Shown here piece by piece: positions 27,220 through 36,006 of a stretch of DNA of 64,000 nucleotides. Each line of letters begins with the position of its first letter. Position 1 is the first letter of the stretch. Below the pieces are notes generated by a model. The model ran no database searches, had not been told where the DNA came from, and was given only the letters and a program-made list of their open reading frames with translations. The stretch is taken from contig NZ_FZOK01000006.1 in assembly GCF_900188245.1 (NCBI RefSeq), forward strand, positions 124,001 to 188,000. The letters run 5' to 3'. The position numbers and the translations under genes were made by a program. Origin of the DNA: Belliella buryatensis (lineage in GTDB: Bacteria > Bacteroidota > Bacteroidia > Cytophagales > Cyclobacteriaceae).

Positions 27220-28887
27220 ATGAAAAGAACAAGAGCACAGGAATCACGCGCAGCCATTGAGAGACTATATATTACTATGAGGCACTTATTTATGAGAGGG
27301 TCTTATAAACCTATGGGAGTTTCTGGTGAGTCGCTTGTGAGTTCACTTTTGGTGTTAAGTCCAGAAATTTATGGCTTAGTCGTGGACGAAGAAAAAATAG
27401 AGCTAGATGGATTATTGTATGTAATGGAACGCCTTCCGAGAGGAATTGAAGAGTGTCGATATGTAAGATTAATCAGTCGTGAAGGATATGAAAATTCCGA
27501 TTTTTCTACTTTGGTCCCTGCTAAAAGGAGAAGAAACTGTTACCGAGTAGATGATGATCAGATGTATGTCGAAATGACAAGAGGGAAATCTGATATATAT
27601 GATATTCTTACCCATTTAACTTTTCTATATATTGAGTCAGAGAAAATTAGAGCTAATTCTACCGATCATAAAGGTAGAATAAATCTTAACTGGGAGATGC
27701 TTGAAAAAATTGTTGAAAAGGAGCGAAACGGTGAAGAATTTGATAAAGAAGCAGCTTGCTCGTATCTCAGTCATATTACCGGAAGAACTTTTGACGAAAC
27801 GCATGTAGCGGTTGGGAAATTTGGTCAATCATCTAACTCCAATAGTTTGTTTTCTATTATTTATCATCTTGGAAAATTGTCAATTGATGAATTTGCTTCT
27901 GAGAAAGATAGAGAAATTTCATTTTCTGCAACTTTAAGAGAGAGAGTAGGACACCATGTATACGGAGAATTATGGGCAAATAGAATCAAAAGTGTTCTTG
28001 ACGAGCATGATTTATTAGATAGACCTATTCATATCATTTCCGCTAACTTGCATAGTGTACTGAATACGATCTATGGACACCAGGCCTTAGGGTTGACAAA
28101 CTACGATGAAATTGAAAAAGTAGCCATGGATATCAGTGTAGGAGACAAGAAGAATAAGGCTAAAGAAATTCAAGCATTTGCTAATCGAAATGGTTTTATT
28201 GATCTTCCAGATTTATCAGGAACCAATATTGGAGTTCAAATATTTGATACAGCCCAGATGAGTAAAGATACCGTGGTTCCCGGGATTAAGCTTCCGAAAG
28301 ACCCGAAGGCTAGACCTGTTATCGTAGTCATGGATTATGCATTTGGAGAGCAGGCTTACGAGTGTTTTGATGAATTATTGAAGCCATATGAAAAAGAGGG
28401 TAAGGTAGTTCCACTAGACGTGGTATCTGCCTCTATCATGGGTAAGGCGGGTATTCTAGAAGGAAATAAAGGTGACATCATGATTCCAAGCAGTCATGTA
28501 TTTGAAGGGACTGCAGACAATTACCCTCTAAAAAATGAATTTAAAAGATCAGACTTTGAGGGTTATGGGCTAGGTGTTTATGATGGTCCTATGATTACAG
28601 TACTCGGTACTTCTTTGCAAAACAAAGATGTACTTAGATATTTTATGGAGTCCTCATGGAAAGCATGTGGGCTTGAGATGGAAGGGGCTCACTATCAAAA
28701 AGCTATACAGTCAGCAAGTAAAATTAGAAATTCGATAAGGAAGAATGTAAAAGTGTTATATGCTTATTATGCATCTGATAACCCCCTAGAGACGGGGAGT
28801 ACACTTGCTTCAGGCGCATTAGGGATGGAAGGTGTAAGACCCACATACTTGATTACCTATAAGATTCTGGAAAAAATATTTTCTTAA
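27220..28887 (+). CDS. Conserved 555-residue protein with a nucleoside-phosphorylase-like C-terminal half
   Basis: This long soluble protein is of a kind I have seen only in Bacteroidota (it may match DUF6909). The N-terminal 200 residues are helical and basic (MKRTRAQESRAAIERLYITM). The C-terminal half has strands and loops reminiscent of purine nucleoside phosphorylase/MTA-SAH nucleosidase folds: RPVIVVMDYAFGEQAYE, GVYDGPMITVLGTSLQ and GLEMEGAHYQKAI, where the family's 'EMEgA' contacts ribose. Several usual catalytic residues cannot be assigned by eye, so enzyme activity is not claimed. It stands alone between a 251-base AT-rich gap and a terminator. Confidence 0.6.
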   Translation: MKRTRAQESRAAIERLYITMRHLFMRGSYKPMGVSGESLVSSLLVLSPEIYGLVVDEEKIELDGLLYVMERLPRGIEECRYVRLISREGYENSDFSTLVPAKRRRNCYRVDDDQMYVEMTRGKSDIYDILTHLTFLYIESEKIRANSTDHKGRINLNWEMLEKIVEKERNGEEFDKEAACSYLSHITGRTFDETHVAVGKFGQSSNSNSLFSIIYHLGKLSIDEFASEKDREISFSATLRERVGHHVYGELWANRIKSVLDEHDLLDRPIHIISANLHSVLNTIYGHQALGLTNYDEIEKVAMDISVGDKKNKAKEIQAFANRNGFIDLPDLSGTNIGVQIFDTAQMSKDTVVPGIKLPKDPKARPVIVVMDYAFGEQAYECFDELLKPYEKEGKVVPLDVVSASIMGKAGILEGNKGDIMIPSSHVFEGTADNYPLKNEFKRSDFEGYGLGVYDGPMITVLGTSLQNKDVLRYFMESSWKACGLEMEGAHYQKAIQSASKIRNSIRKNVKVLYAYYASDNPLETGSTLASGALGMEGVRPTYLITYKILEKIFS

Positions 28888-28909
28888 ATACTAGAAAAAG
28901 TAAATTTCA

Positions 28910-28950
28910 ACTAAAAGCCTGATGTGTAAATATCAGGCTTTTAGTATTTT
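28910..28950 (+). terminator. Terminator after the 555-residue protein gene
   Basis: Arms ACTAAAAGCCTGAT (28910-28923) and ATCAGGCTTTTAGT (28932-28945) are perfect complements, followed by ATTTT. Confidence 0.85.
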
Positions 28951-29021
28951 ATAGATTAATATTTCGTTTCTTGATTTTTGCAAGTGTCTAAAATCATCAT
29001 AAAAACTGACTTTCCTCATGT

Positions 29022-29049
29022 TTTGGGGAATATGGACATTATACCTTTG
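29022..29049 (+). promoter_or_regulatory. Candidate promoter of the YceI-porin-YceI group
   Basis: TTTG (29022-29025), a 16-base spacer and TACCTTTG (29042-29049) match the Bacteroidota promoter pattern. The spacer is one base shorter than the usual 17-23. The ATG follows 25 bases later. Confidence 0.55.
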
Positions 29050-29074
29050 GATCATAATCAAAAGCCAAAAAGCC

Positions 29075-29653
29075 ATGAACAAGTTTAGCTTACAAATAAT
29101 CAAAACCACCCTCATTGCAGTCTTTTTCTTATTTAACTACGCCACATTTGCACAATCAGACTTCACTTTAGCGTCTGGAGCAGATCTGAAAGTTACAGGA
29201 ACTTCTACTTTGCACGACTGGGATATGAAATCTAGCACAGCAACAGGCAAAGCACAGATTACCTTAGAAAGTGGTAAAGTAGTCAATGCGAAAAATGTAA
29301 CGATCACGATGCCAGCTGAAAGCATCAAAAGTGGTAAAAGTGGTATGGATAAGAATGCATATGCCGCGTTGAAAACAAAAGACCACAAAGATGTAAAGTT
29401 CTCTTTAAAAGAGCTGGTAGTTAAAGGAGCTGGATTTGAGGCAATTGGTGACTTTACAATAGCAGGAGTTACCAAATCGGCAAAATTCCCGGTTACTGCC
29501 AACCTTACAGGCGAAAAGGTCACTTTCAAAGGGCAACATGATTTCAAATTAACAGATTATAACATTGATCCTCCCACAGCTTTGATGGGAACAGTAAAAA
29601 CAGGTAATGAAGTAAGTATCCATTTCAATGTCACATTCCAACCAACAAAATAA
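29075..29653 (+). CDS. YceI-like exported lipocalin-fold protein
   Basis: I start at the ATG at 29075 (192 residues), directly before a signal peptide ending ATFAQ. The mature part fits the YceI domain: GTSTLHDWDMKSS near its start, MPAESIKSGKSGMDKNAYAAL, KFSLKELVVKGAGFEAIGDF and FKLTDYNIDPPTALMGTVKTG at the end. YceI proteins bind isoprenoid or other long hydrophobic molecules in the periplasm. It is followed 7 bases later by a porin-like gene and then a second YceI-like gene, so the three are probably cotranscribed. Confidence 0.88.
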   Translation: MNKFSLQIIKTTLIAVFFLFNYATFAQSDFTLASGADLKVTGTSTLHDWDMKSSTATGKAQITLESGKVVNAKNVTITMPAESIKSGKSGMDKNAYAALKTKDHKDVKFSLKELVVKGAGFEAIGDFTIAGVTKSAKFPVTANLTGEKVTFKGQHDFKLTDYNIDPPTALMGTVKTGNEVSIHFNVTFQPTK

Positions 29654-29660
29654 TTAAATT

Positions 29661-30926
29661 ATGAAAAAGTACATCCTTTCCCTAATTGCTATCGCAGGCT
29701 TATCAGCCGCTACGATGGCCCAAGGACTCCAAAGAGATATGCAATTCTGGAGATCCTATGATCAAAGAGGTATCAATGTTTTCGAAACAGGAAAAGCTGA
29801 TACAGTTGAATTTGATGGTATCAAAGTAAGAGTTGGAGGTCACTTCACTCAGCAATTCCAAAGCTTAAGCCATAGCAATGCGGCTGGCTCTCCAGCACTT
29901 ATCGAAATCGGCGCGGGTACTAACTTAGCTACAGCCAACTTGAATATCGACGTCGCATTGGCAGATGGTGTGAGATTGAACTTGGTGACTTATCTATCTT
30001 CTAGACACCACCCTGAAACATGGGTAAAAGGTGGGTTCTTACAAGTAGATAAATTAGGTTTCTTAGGAATCGGTAATACAGATTGGTTTGACAAGTACCT
30101 GACAGTGAGAGTAGGTCACATGGAGATCAATTATGGTGATGCTCACTTCAGAAGATCAGACAACGGTAATGCGATGTATAATCCTTTCATAGGTAATTAT
30201 ATCATGGATGCATTCACTACAGAAGTTGGAGGTGAAGTATTCTATCAAAATAATGGCTTCCTAGCGATGGTTGGTGTCACAGGTGGTGAAATTCAAGGCG
30301 GTATCACCCGACCAGATGACAGAAAGTTAAACTTATTAGGTAAAGTTGGTTATGATAAATATGTCACTGATGATGTGAGAGTAAGATTGACAGGGTCTAT
30401 TTACACTACATCAGGGTCTGCCAGAAATACCCTGTGGGGAGGCGACAGAGCAGGTTCTAGGTATTATTTAGTAATGGATCCAGTGGGGGCAACAACAGCA
30501 GGAAACTTTACGTCAGGTAGACTAAACCCAGGTCAGACAGATAATATCACAGCTATGGTATTCAACCCATTCGTGAAAATCAAAGGCTTGGAATTGTTTG
30601 GTAACTTTGAGCAATCAAAAGGTAAAGCTGCCAACGAGCAAACTGATAGAACTTGGAACCAAATTGGAGCAGATGCTGTCTACAGAATAGGCGTAAAAGA
30701 GAATGTTTACCTTGCTGCAAGATACAATAAAGTAAGTGGTGAGTTAGCCGGTGGTAGAGATGTAAGCATTGATAGAGTTCAGATAGGCGGTGGCTGGTTT
30801 GTTACCAAGAATATACTAGCTAAACTTGAATATGTGAACCAAAACTATAACGACTTCGCTGTTGGAGATATCAGAAATGGCGGAAGGTTCAATGGCCTAA
30901 TGATAGAAGGTGTCATAGGATTCTAA
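29661..30926 (+). CDS. Porin-like outer-membrane beta-barrel protein
   Basis: This 421-residue protein has a signal peptide (ending ATMAQ). The mature protein is a long run of amphipathic strands with short glycine-rich turns (KVRVGGHFTQQFQSL, LNLVTYLSSRHH, VRVGHMEINYGDAHF, IGADAVYRIGVKENVYLAARYNK-type), ending in VIGF with a C-terminal aromatic as usual for assembled barrels. It resembles phosphate-selective or general porins. The substrate is unknown. It sits between two YceI-type genes. Confidence 0.78.
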   Translation: MKKYILSLIAIAGLSAATMAQGLQRDMQFWRSYDQRGINVFETGKADTVEFDGIKVRVGGHFTQQFQSLSHSNAAGSPALIEIGAGTNLATANLNIDVALADGVRLNLVTYLSSRHHPETWVKGGFLQVDKLGFLGIGNTDWFDKYLTVRVGHMEINYGDAHFRRSDNGNAMYNPFIGNYIMDAFTTEVGGEVFYQNNGFLAMVGVTGGEIQGGITRPDDRKLNLLGKVGYDKYVTDDVRVRLTGSIYTTSGSARNTLWGGDRAGSRYYLVMDPVGATTAGNFTSGRLNPGQTDNITAMVFNPFVKIKGLELFGNFEQSKGKAANEQTDRTWNQIGADAVYRIGVKENVYLAARYNKVSGELAGGRDVSIDRVQIGGGWFVTKNILAKLEYVNQNYNDFAVGDIRNGGRFNGLMIEGVIGF

Positions 30927-30939
30927 ATTAAAAATAATC

Positions 30940-31461
30940 ATGCGTGTTCTTATAGCATTGATTCTCGTATTCAGTCACATCTTTCCTTCAGAAAAGGAAT
31001 TGATTATCAAGGAAAAGGTCATCACTGTACAAGGTCAGACCTCCTTTGGAAGCTTCAAATGTGACTACCAGAATCAAGGTTTTAAGGACACGCTTTTTGT
31101 TAATAGTGTCAAAAGCCAAAGACCAATTATTTTTGATATTCCTGTTCAGGAGTTTGGTTGTGGGAATTTTTTACTTAATAAAGACTTCAGGAAAACGATT
31201 AAGGCTGAGGAGTACCCACATGCTAAAGTTCGGGTAAACAACATGAAATTAAGAGGTAAGGACTATACCTGTGACGTAATTGTCAATATAGTAGGAAAAA
31301 GGTTAGAGTATAAAAGCTTGGAGCTTACTAACGGTGGAAATCAACTAAAAGGTAATATAATCCTTAATTTTGATGAACTCGACTTAAGTCCTCCAAAAAA
31401 ACTAGGTGGGTTAATTAAAGTTGAAGAGCAACTTGCCTTGGAAATCAAACTTGGATTCTGA
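30940..31461 (+). CDS. Second YceI-like protein
   Basis: This 173-residue protein has an N-terminal hydrophobic segment (signal-like, without a strong cleavage site). The body follows the YceI pattern loosely: VITVQGQTSFGSFKCDY, an 'IPVQEFGCGNFLLNKDFRKTIKAEEYPHAKVRV' region matching the YceI 'sik.gn...d..lk...f.d...yP.a.F' segment, then LELTNGGNQLKGNIILNF. Two Cys lie in the loop regions. It is the third gene of the YceI-porin-YceI set and converges on argH with a 2-base gap. Confidence 0.7.
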   Translation: MRVLIALILVFSHIFPSEKELIIKEKVITVQGQTSFGSFKCDYQNQGFKDTLFVNSVKSQRPIIFDIPVQEFGCGNFLLNKDFRKTIKAEEYPHAKVRVNNMKLRGKDYTCDVIVNIVGKRLEYKSLELTNGGNQLKGNIILNFDELDLSPPKKLGGLIKVEEQLALEIKLGF

Positions 31462-31480
31462 CCCTATTTGGCAGAATCCA
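31452..31480. terminator. Possible hairpin shared by the convergent YceI2 and argH ends
   Basis: Arms TGGATTCTG (31452-31460) and CAGAATCCA (31472-31480) span both stop codons. No T run follows on either strand, so termination is uncertain. Confidence 0.35.
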
Positions 31481-32807
31481 ATAATTTTATATAAGCCTGA
31501 TTAACTTTTTCAAAATCAAATTTTCCGATCACTGCTTCCATTTTGGTATTGATGTCATCTATACAAAGATTTCCTATGCTTCCTTCATGTGTATGGTTTA
31601 CTTTTTCTTGATTCGGATTGAAATCATCCCTTTCAATATCCATCCCAACCATTTTATATGCATCTCTAAAAGGCACGCCTTTTAAAACAAGTTCATTCAC
31701 AATTTCGACAGAGAAAACATGCTTATAGAATGGATCTTTCAGGATTTCAGGTTTGATTTTGATTTCTCTGAGCATTAAGCATGTCATATTGATACATGAA
31801 ATCAGGGATTCCAAACCTGGAAAAACATGTTCTTTTAATAGTTGGAGATCACGATGATAGCCCGTAGTTGTATTGGTGAGTATTAAGGTGATAGCTTGAG
31901 GGATATTTTGAATTTGATTTGTTTTGGCTCTGATCAATTCGAATACATCTGGATTCTTTTTGTGAGGCATGATGCTACTACCAGTGGTCAACTCATCGGG
32001 AAAGGAAATAAATCCGAAGTGCTGATTCATGAAGATGCAGATATCTGCTGCCATTCTGTTCAATGTGCTGGCTAAACCTGCCATAGCAAAGGAAATAGTT
32101 TTCTCAGTTTTTCCACGACTATTTTGGGCGTTGATCACGTTGTGATGGAGATCATCAAAACCAAGTAAAGATGTAGTCAGTGTTCTGTCTAGTGGAAATG
32201 AAGAGCCGTAACCAGCCGCTGAACCTAAAGGATTTTTGTTGGCCAAATTATAGGCAGTCAAGACTAACTCAAGATCCTCTGCCAATCCCTCAGCAAAAGA
32301 TCCAAACCACAATCCAAATGATGAAGGCATTGCAAGTTGTGTATGTGTATAGCCTGGCATCAAGTCTGATTGATGTTTTTTTGATAGTTTTTGGAGTAGA
32401 TCAAATAATTCTTTTGACGCTTCTACCAATTCGCGGATGGCTGCTCTGTAGTAAAGTTTTAGATCAACCAAGACTTGATCATTACGCGATCTTCCGCTAT
32501 GTAGTTTCTTACCAACTTCCCCATATCTTTCAGTCAACAAGAACTCCACTTGAGAGTGCACATCTTCCACCCCTTCTTGGATGTCAAATTGACCTTTTTC
32601 TATTTCTAGATAGATTTCTTTCAATCCCTTCAAAAGTATACTTAATTCTTCTTTGCTTAAGAGGTCTATTTTCTCAAGCATAATAGCATGTGCCATTGAA
32701 CCTAGTACATCAAAAGGAGCTAAAAGTATGTCAAATTCAGGATCTTTGCCAATTGTGAATTGTTCGACTTCTTTGCTGCTCGTTTTATCTTTTTGCCAAA
32801 GCTTCAT
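31464..32807 (-). CDS. argH: Argininosuccinate lyase
   Basis: This is the last arginine step, splitting argininosuccinate to arginine and fumarate. The 447 residues belong to the fumarase/aspartase superfamily: HSGRSRNDQVLVDLKLY (about residues 102-118), PGYTHTQLAMP, and the signature GSSIMPHKKNPD (about residues 278-289) with the flexible catalytic loop. It is the promoter-distal gene of the minus-strand arginine operon, 12 bases after argE. It is slightly shorter than many ArgH proteins, as usual in Bacteroidota. Confidence 0.95.
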   Translation of the reverse strand: MKLWQKDKTSSKEVEQFTIGKDPEFDILLAPFDVLGSMAHAIMLEKIDLLSKEELSILLKGLKEIYLEIEKGQFDIQEGVEDVHSQVEFLLTERYGEVGKKLHSGRSRNDQVLVDLKLYYRAAIRELVEASKELFDLLQKLSKKHQSDLMPGYTHTQLAMPSSFGLWFGSFAEGLAEDLELVLTAYNLANKNPLGSAAGYGSSFPLDRTLTTSLLGFDDLHHNVINAQNSRGKTEKTISFAMAGLASTLNRMAADICIFMNQHFGFISFPDELTTGSSIMPHKKNPDVFELIRAKTNQIQNIPQAITLILTNTTTGYHRDLQLLKEHVFPGLESLISCINMTCLMLREIKIKPEILKDPFYKHVFSVEIVNELVLKGVPFRDAYKMVGMDIERDDFNPNQEKVNHTHEGSIGNLCIDDINTKMEAVIGKFDFEKVNQAYIKLLDSAK

Positions 32808-32819
32808 TAGTTATAGGGA

Positions 32820-33884
32820 TTATGCTGTTTGAAAATATTGATGGAGTAACTTGATGTATGAAATAAAACCAGATTCAATTTCGGATAAATATATGAATTC
32901 ATCTGCTGTATGCGACCTAGCTGAATCTCCAGGACCCATCTTTAGTGAAGGGAAAGGCATCAAAGCTTGATCTGATAGGGTAGGGCTACCATATTGACTG
33001 ATGTTCAATTCATTTAAAACTTTTAAAATTCGGTGATTATTTGGGATTTTGGAAGAGTTAAGTCTTAATGATCTAGGTACTAGAGTGGCTTTAAGCTTAG
33101 GAGTTATTTCTTCCAATGCTTCTTCAAGAGAGTAGGCATCAGTAACTCTTAAATCCAGCGTATAATTACAAGTATCGGGTATAACATTATGCTGTGTTCC
33201 AGCTTGTATAAGCGTAGCTGTAATTTTTGTTTTTCCTAAGTATTTTGACTCTCGTTCAAATTGGTAGTTCTGAATAAATAGTAAATCATCTAGTGCCTCG
33301 TAGATTGCATTGAGACCTTCTTCTCTTGCAGCATGACCAGCTTTACCTTTGACAGTTGCATCTACTACGAGAAGGCCTTTTTCTGCTACTGCTGCTTCCA
33401 TCTGAGTAGGTTCTCCAACAATTGCTAGGTCGATCTTGGGAAGCAAATTCAAAATGCTCTCAACACCATTTTTACCTGAAATCTCTTCCTCGGCAGTAGC
33501 TGCTAAGATCAGGTTGTATGAACACTCTTGGTCATAATAATGAAGGAAAGTAGCGATCAAAGCAACAAGGCATCCACCTGCATCATTACTCCCAAGACCA
33601 TAAATTTTGCCATCCTCAATAAGAGGAGTGAAGGGATCTTTGGTGTAGCCGGAATTAGGCTTAACAGTATCATGGTGTGAGTTTAGCAGTACAGTGGGCT
33701 TGGATTCATCAAAGAACTTATTTTTAACAAGTATATTGTTTTGAGACCTAATTAGTGGTATTTTTCTTTCTAAGAAAAATTTATTTAGAATTTCAGCCGT
33801 TTGAGCTTCTTCTTTACTGAAAGAAGGTGTTTTGATAAGTTCTTTGAGGAGATCTATCGCTGCGTGATAATCAGGGGAAGCCAC
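32820..33884 (-). CDS. argE: N-acyl-citrulline/ornithine deacylase, M20 family (ArgE')
   Basis: This 354-residue zinc hydrolase has metal motifs NSHHDTVKP (about residues 68-76), LGSNDAGGCL and ATAEEEISGKNG, and a dimerisation domain in the middle (GKAGHAAREEGLNAIYEAL). In operons with an ArgF' carbamoyltransferase, as here, the enzyme removes the acyl group from acyl-citrulline to give citrulline for ArgG; that assignment rests on context. The family also includes DapE and related deacylases, but the position between argB and argH decides it. Confidence 0.88.
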   Translation of the reverse strand: MASPDYHAAIDLLKELIKTPSFSKEEAQTAEILNKFFLERKIPLIRSQNNILVKNKFFDESKPTVLLNSHHDTVKPNSGYTKDPFTPLIEDGKIYGLGSNDAGGCLVALIATFLHYYDQECSYNLILAATAEEEISGKNGVESILNLLPKIDLAIVGEPTQMEAAVAEKGLLVVDATVKGKAGHAAREEGLNAIYEALDDLLFIQNYQFERESKYLGKTKITATLIQAGTQHNVIPDTCNYTLDLRVTDAYSLEEALEEITPKLKATLVPRSLRLNSSKIPNNHRILKVLNELNISQYGSPTLSDQALMPFPSLKMGPGDSARSHTADEFIYLSEIESGFISYIKLLHQYFQTA

Positions 33885-33964
33885 GTTCTAACTTAAAATT
33901 TTAATGAAAATTAACTTCAATTATAGGTGTTATTTATGCGTATTAAATAATTGATTTTAAATTA

Positions 33965-34765
33965 CTAATAAAGATCATATTTATGACTTTCTATCATAGT
34001 TCCCGAGACTTTTCCTTTAGAAGCAAGAAGTAGATTTTCAGCTTTTCCTATCCAAACCAAATTGACGCCTTTCTTGAGAGCAGAGAAGGCATTATCTAAT
34101 TTCGGAATCATACCAGAGTGGATTACTTGCTCTTGTTTGAGTTCTTGATAGATATCTTCATTGATCAATGGGACAATCGAGTCGTCATTTTTTTCATCAA
34201 TTAACACGCCTGCTTTATTGAAACAATAATATAGATTTACCTTATGTTTTCCTGAAAGTGCCACTGCCATTTCAGAAGCTATTCCATCAGCATTAGTATT
34301 GAGGAGTTGTCCTTTTTTGTCATGAGTGATTGCGCTAATCACTGGAATGATATCATTATCTAGTAAAATTTCTAACAGGTCTGTATTCACAGCTTTAATG
34401 TCACCTACAAAGCCGTAATCTATTTTTTTTACAGGTCGCTTTTTGGATTGAATTAAGTTGCCGTCAGCACCAGTCATTCCCAATGCATTTTGTTTTAATT
34501 TTTGAAGTTTTGCTACTATCTGCTTATTGATCAATCCAGCATATACCATTGTGACGATGTCTAATGTGTCTTTGTCGGTGATTCTTCTGCCATCGATCAT
34601 TTCTGGCATGACTCCGAGGCTTTCTCCAAACTTTGAAGCAAGGACTCCACCGCCATGGACTAAAATTTTTTTTCCAGGAAATCTAGAGAAAAGAAAAAGG
34701 AATTCTTCGAGTTTTTCTGGATAGTCAATGACATTTCCTCCAATTTTTATGATGCTAATATTCAT
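33965..34765 (-). CDS. argB: N-acylglutamate kinase
   Basis: This 266-residue amino-acid kinase-fold enzyme phosphorylates N-acetyl- or N-succinylglutamate. Marks: IKIGGNVI at the N-terminus, VHGGGVLASKFGESLG (substrate and nucleotide loop), NTNADGIASEMAVAL (about residues 155-169) and GMIPKLDNAFSALKKGV near the end. It is the fourth enzyme gene counting from the operon's distal end; argF' ends 29 bases upstream of its start. Confidence 0.93.
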   Translation of the reverse strand: MNISIIKIGGNVIDYPEKLEEFLFLFSRFPGKKILVHGGGVLASKFGESLGVMPEMIDGRRITDKDTLDIVTMVYAGLINKQIVAKLQKLKQNALGMTGADGNLIQSKKRPVKKIDYGFVGDIKAVNTDLLEILLDNDIIPVISAITHDKKGQLLNTNADGIASEMAVALSGKHKVNLYYCFNKAGVLIDEKNDDSIVPLINEDIYQELKQEQVIHSGMIPKLDNAFSALKKGVNLVWIGKAENLLLASKGKVSGTMIESHKYDLY

Positions 34766-34794
34766 GGTCTAAATAGGTTTGGTGAGTTTGGTTT

Positions 34795-35739
34795 TTATTC
34801 TAATATCATGCTAAGGACGGCTTGTGCCGAATAGATTCTATTTTCAGCCTGTTTTTGAACTAGACTTCTCTTTCCATCTAAAATTTCATCTGACAGCTCT
34901 ATGTTTCTTCTTACAGGAAGACAATGCATTACTTTGGCTTGAGGCGCTTTATTGAGATGAGTCTCTCTAAGCATCCAAGCTGGATCTGTAGTAAGAATTT
35001 TTCCGTAGTCATTGAAGGCAGACCAGTTTTTGACATAAACAAAATCGGCTTCCTCCAAAGCCTTTTTTTGATCATACTCAATATTGGCACCTTTAGTGAA
35101 CTTATCATCTAATTCATACCCTTCTGGATGGGTAATTGTTAAGTCATGCCCACATCCTAATGTCCACTCTGCAAAAGAATTAGCTACTGCATGTGGGATG
35201 GCTTTGATATGTGGAGCCCATGTGAGAACCACTTTAGGTTTTGTGCTTGAAAGTATATTTTCTTGAATAGTAATCATATCAGCCAAACTTTGTAATGGGT
35301 GCCTGATAGCACTCTCTAAAGAAATGACCGGAATACCTGAATATTTAATAAATTGATTGAAAATATAATCTTCAGAATCTTCTTTTTTGTCAACCAAGGA
35401 AGGAAAAGCTCTTACTGCTAGCACATCAAAATAAGTACCCATAACGGCTGCAGCGTCTTTGATGTGCTCCACTGTACCTTTATTCATGATAGCACCTTCT
35501 TTCATTTCCAAAGCCCAACCTTCCTTATCCATATTCATTACAATGGCTTCCATGCCAAGATTCATTGCTGCGATTTGCGTACTTGCTCTGGTTCTCAGTG
35601 ATGGATTTAAAAAAATACAACCCACACGCTTCCCTAGTCCTTTAGAGATATCCATTCGGGGATTATTTTTATAAGCTAGGGCTTTTTCGATCAATTGATC
35701 TGCTAATGGTCTATTTTCGAATTGGGTGAAATGATTCAT
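34795..35739 (-). CDS. argF': N-acylornithine carbamoyltransferase ArgF' (succinyl-type suggested)
   Basis: This 314-residue enzyme transfers carbamoyl from carbamoyl phosphate to N-acylornithine. Marks: NPSLRTRAST (carbamoyl-phosphate loop), HPLQSLADM (HPxQ motif) and MHCLPVRR. At the loop that sets acyl preference the sequence is NKGTVEHI, placing Val90 where Xanthomonas acetylornithine enzymes have Glu92 and the Bacteroides fragilis succinylornithine enzyme has Pro90. Replacing that Glu by small or hydrophobic residues is known to shift preference to succinylornithine, so N-succinylornithine is favoured by inference. A MITE separates it from argD. Confidence 0.9.
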   Translation of the reverse strand: MNHFTQFENRPLADQLIEKALAYKNNPRMDISKGLGKRVGCIFLNPSLRTRASTQIAAMNLGMEAIVMNMDKEGWALEMKEGAIMNKGTVEHIKDAAAVMGTYFDVLAVRAFPSLVDKKEDSEDYIFNQFIKYSGIPVISLESAIRHPLQSLADMITIQENILSSTKPKVVLTWAPHIKAIPHAVANSFAEWTLGCGHDLTITHPEGYELDDKFTKGANIEYDQKKALEEADFVYVKNWSAFNDYGKILTTDPAWMLRETHLNKAPQAKVMHCLPVRRNIELSDEILDGKRSLVQKQAENRIYSAQAVLSMILE

Positions 35740-35837
35740 GATAGTAAAGTTCCTAATGAAAGGATAGTGAATAGGTTGATTTGAAAGTTTTTCAGCTATA
35801 ATAGATTTTCTTACAATGATAATGATGTCTTGATTAT

Positions 35838-36006
35838 ATTTTAGAATATGATTATCCGCAATGACACCAGTAATTCAATAAAACGAAAGGATCAAGCGGA
35901 TAATCATCAACGGACGACGGTCGACAGTCGACAACATCTGAATTTAAGGTGTGTGCGTAATAAAATATGGTTACTGGTGCGAAAGCGGATATACATATTT
36001 TAGAAT
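35838..36006. repeat. 10-bp direct repeats flanking MITE copy 1 (target-site duplication)
   Basis: ATTTTAGAAT occurs at 35838-35847 and again at 35997-36006, immediately outside the 149-bp element. Copy 2 of the element has a different 10-mer at the same two places. Confidence 0.8.
35848..35996. mobile_element. 149-bp palindromic MITE-like element, copy 1 (inside the arg operon)
   Basis: The ends are imperfect 12-bp inverted repeats (ATGATTATCCGC at 35848-35859; GCGGATATACAT at 35985-35996). Inner inverted pairs are CACCAGTAA (35865-35873) with TTACTGGTG (35971-35979), and ATTATCCGC (35851-35859) with GCGGATAAT (35896-35904). The middle has two GTCGAC palindromes (35920-35925, 35927-35932). 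It matches copy 2 (45574-45722) at 134 of 149 positions by eye, in the same orientation. It has no coding capacity and must be moved, if at all, by a transposase elsewhere. It lies 16 bases from the argD stop and 108 bases before argF'. Confidence 0.82.
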
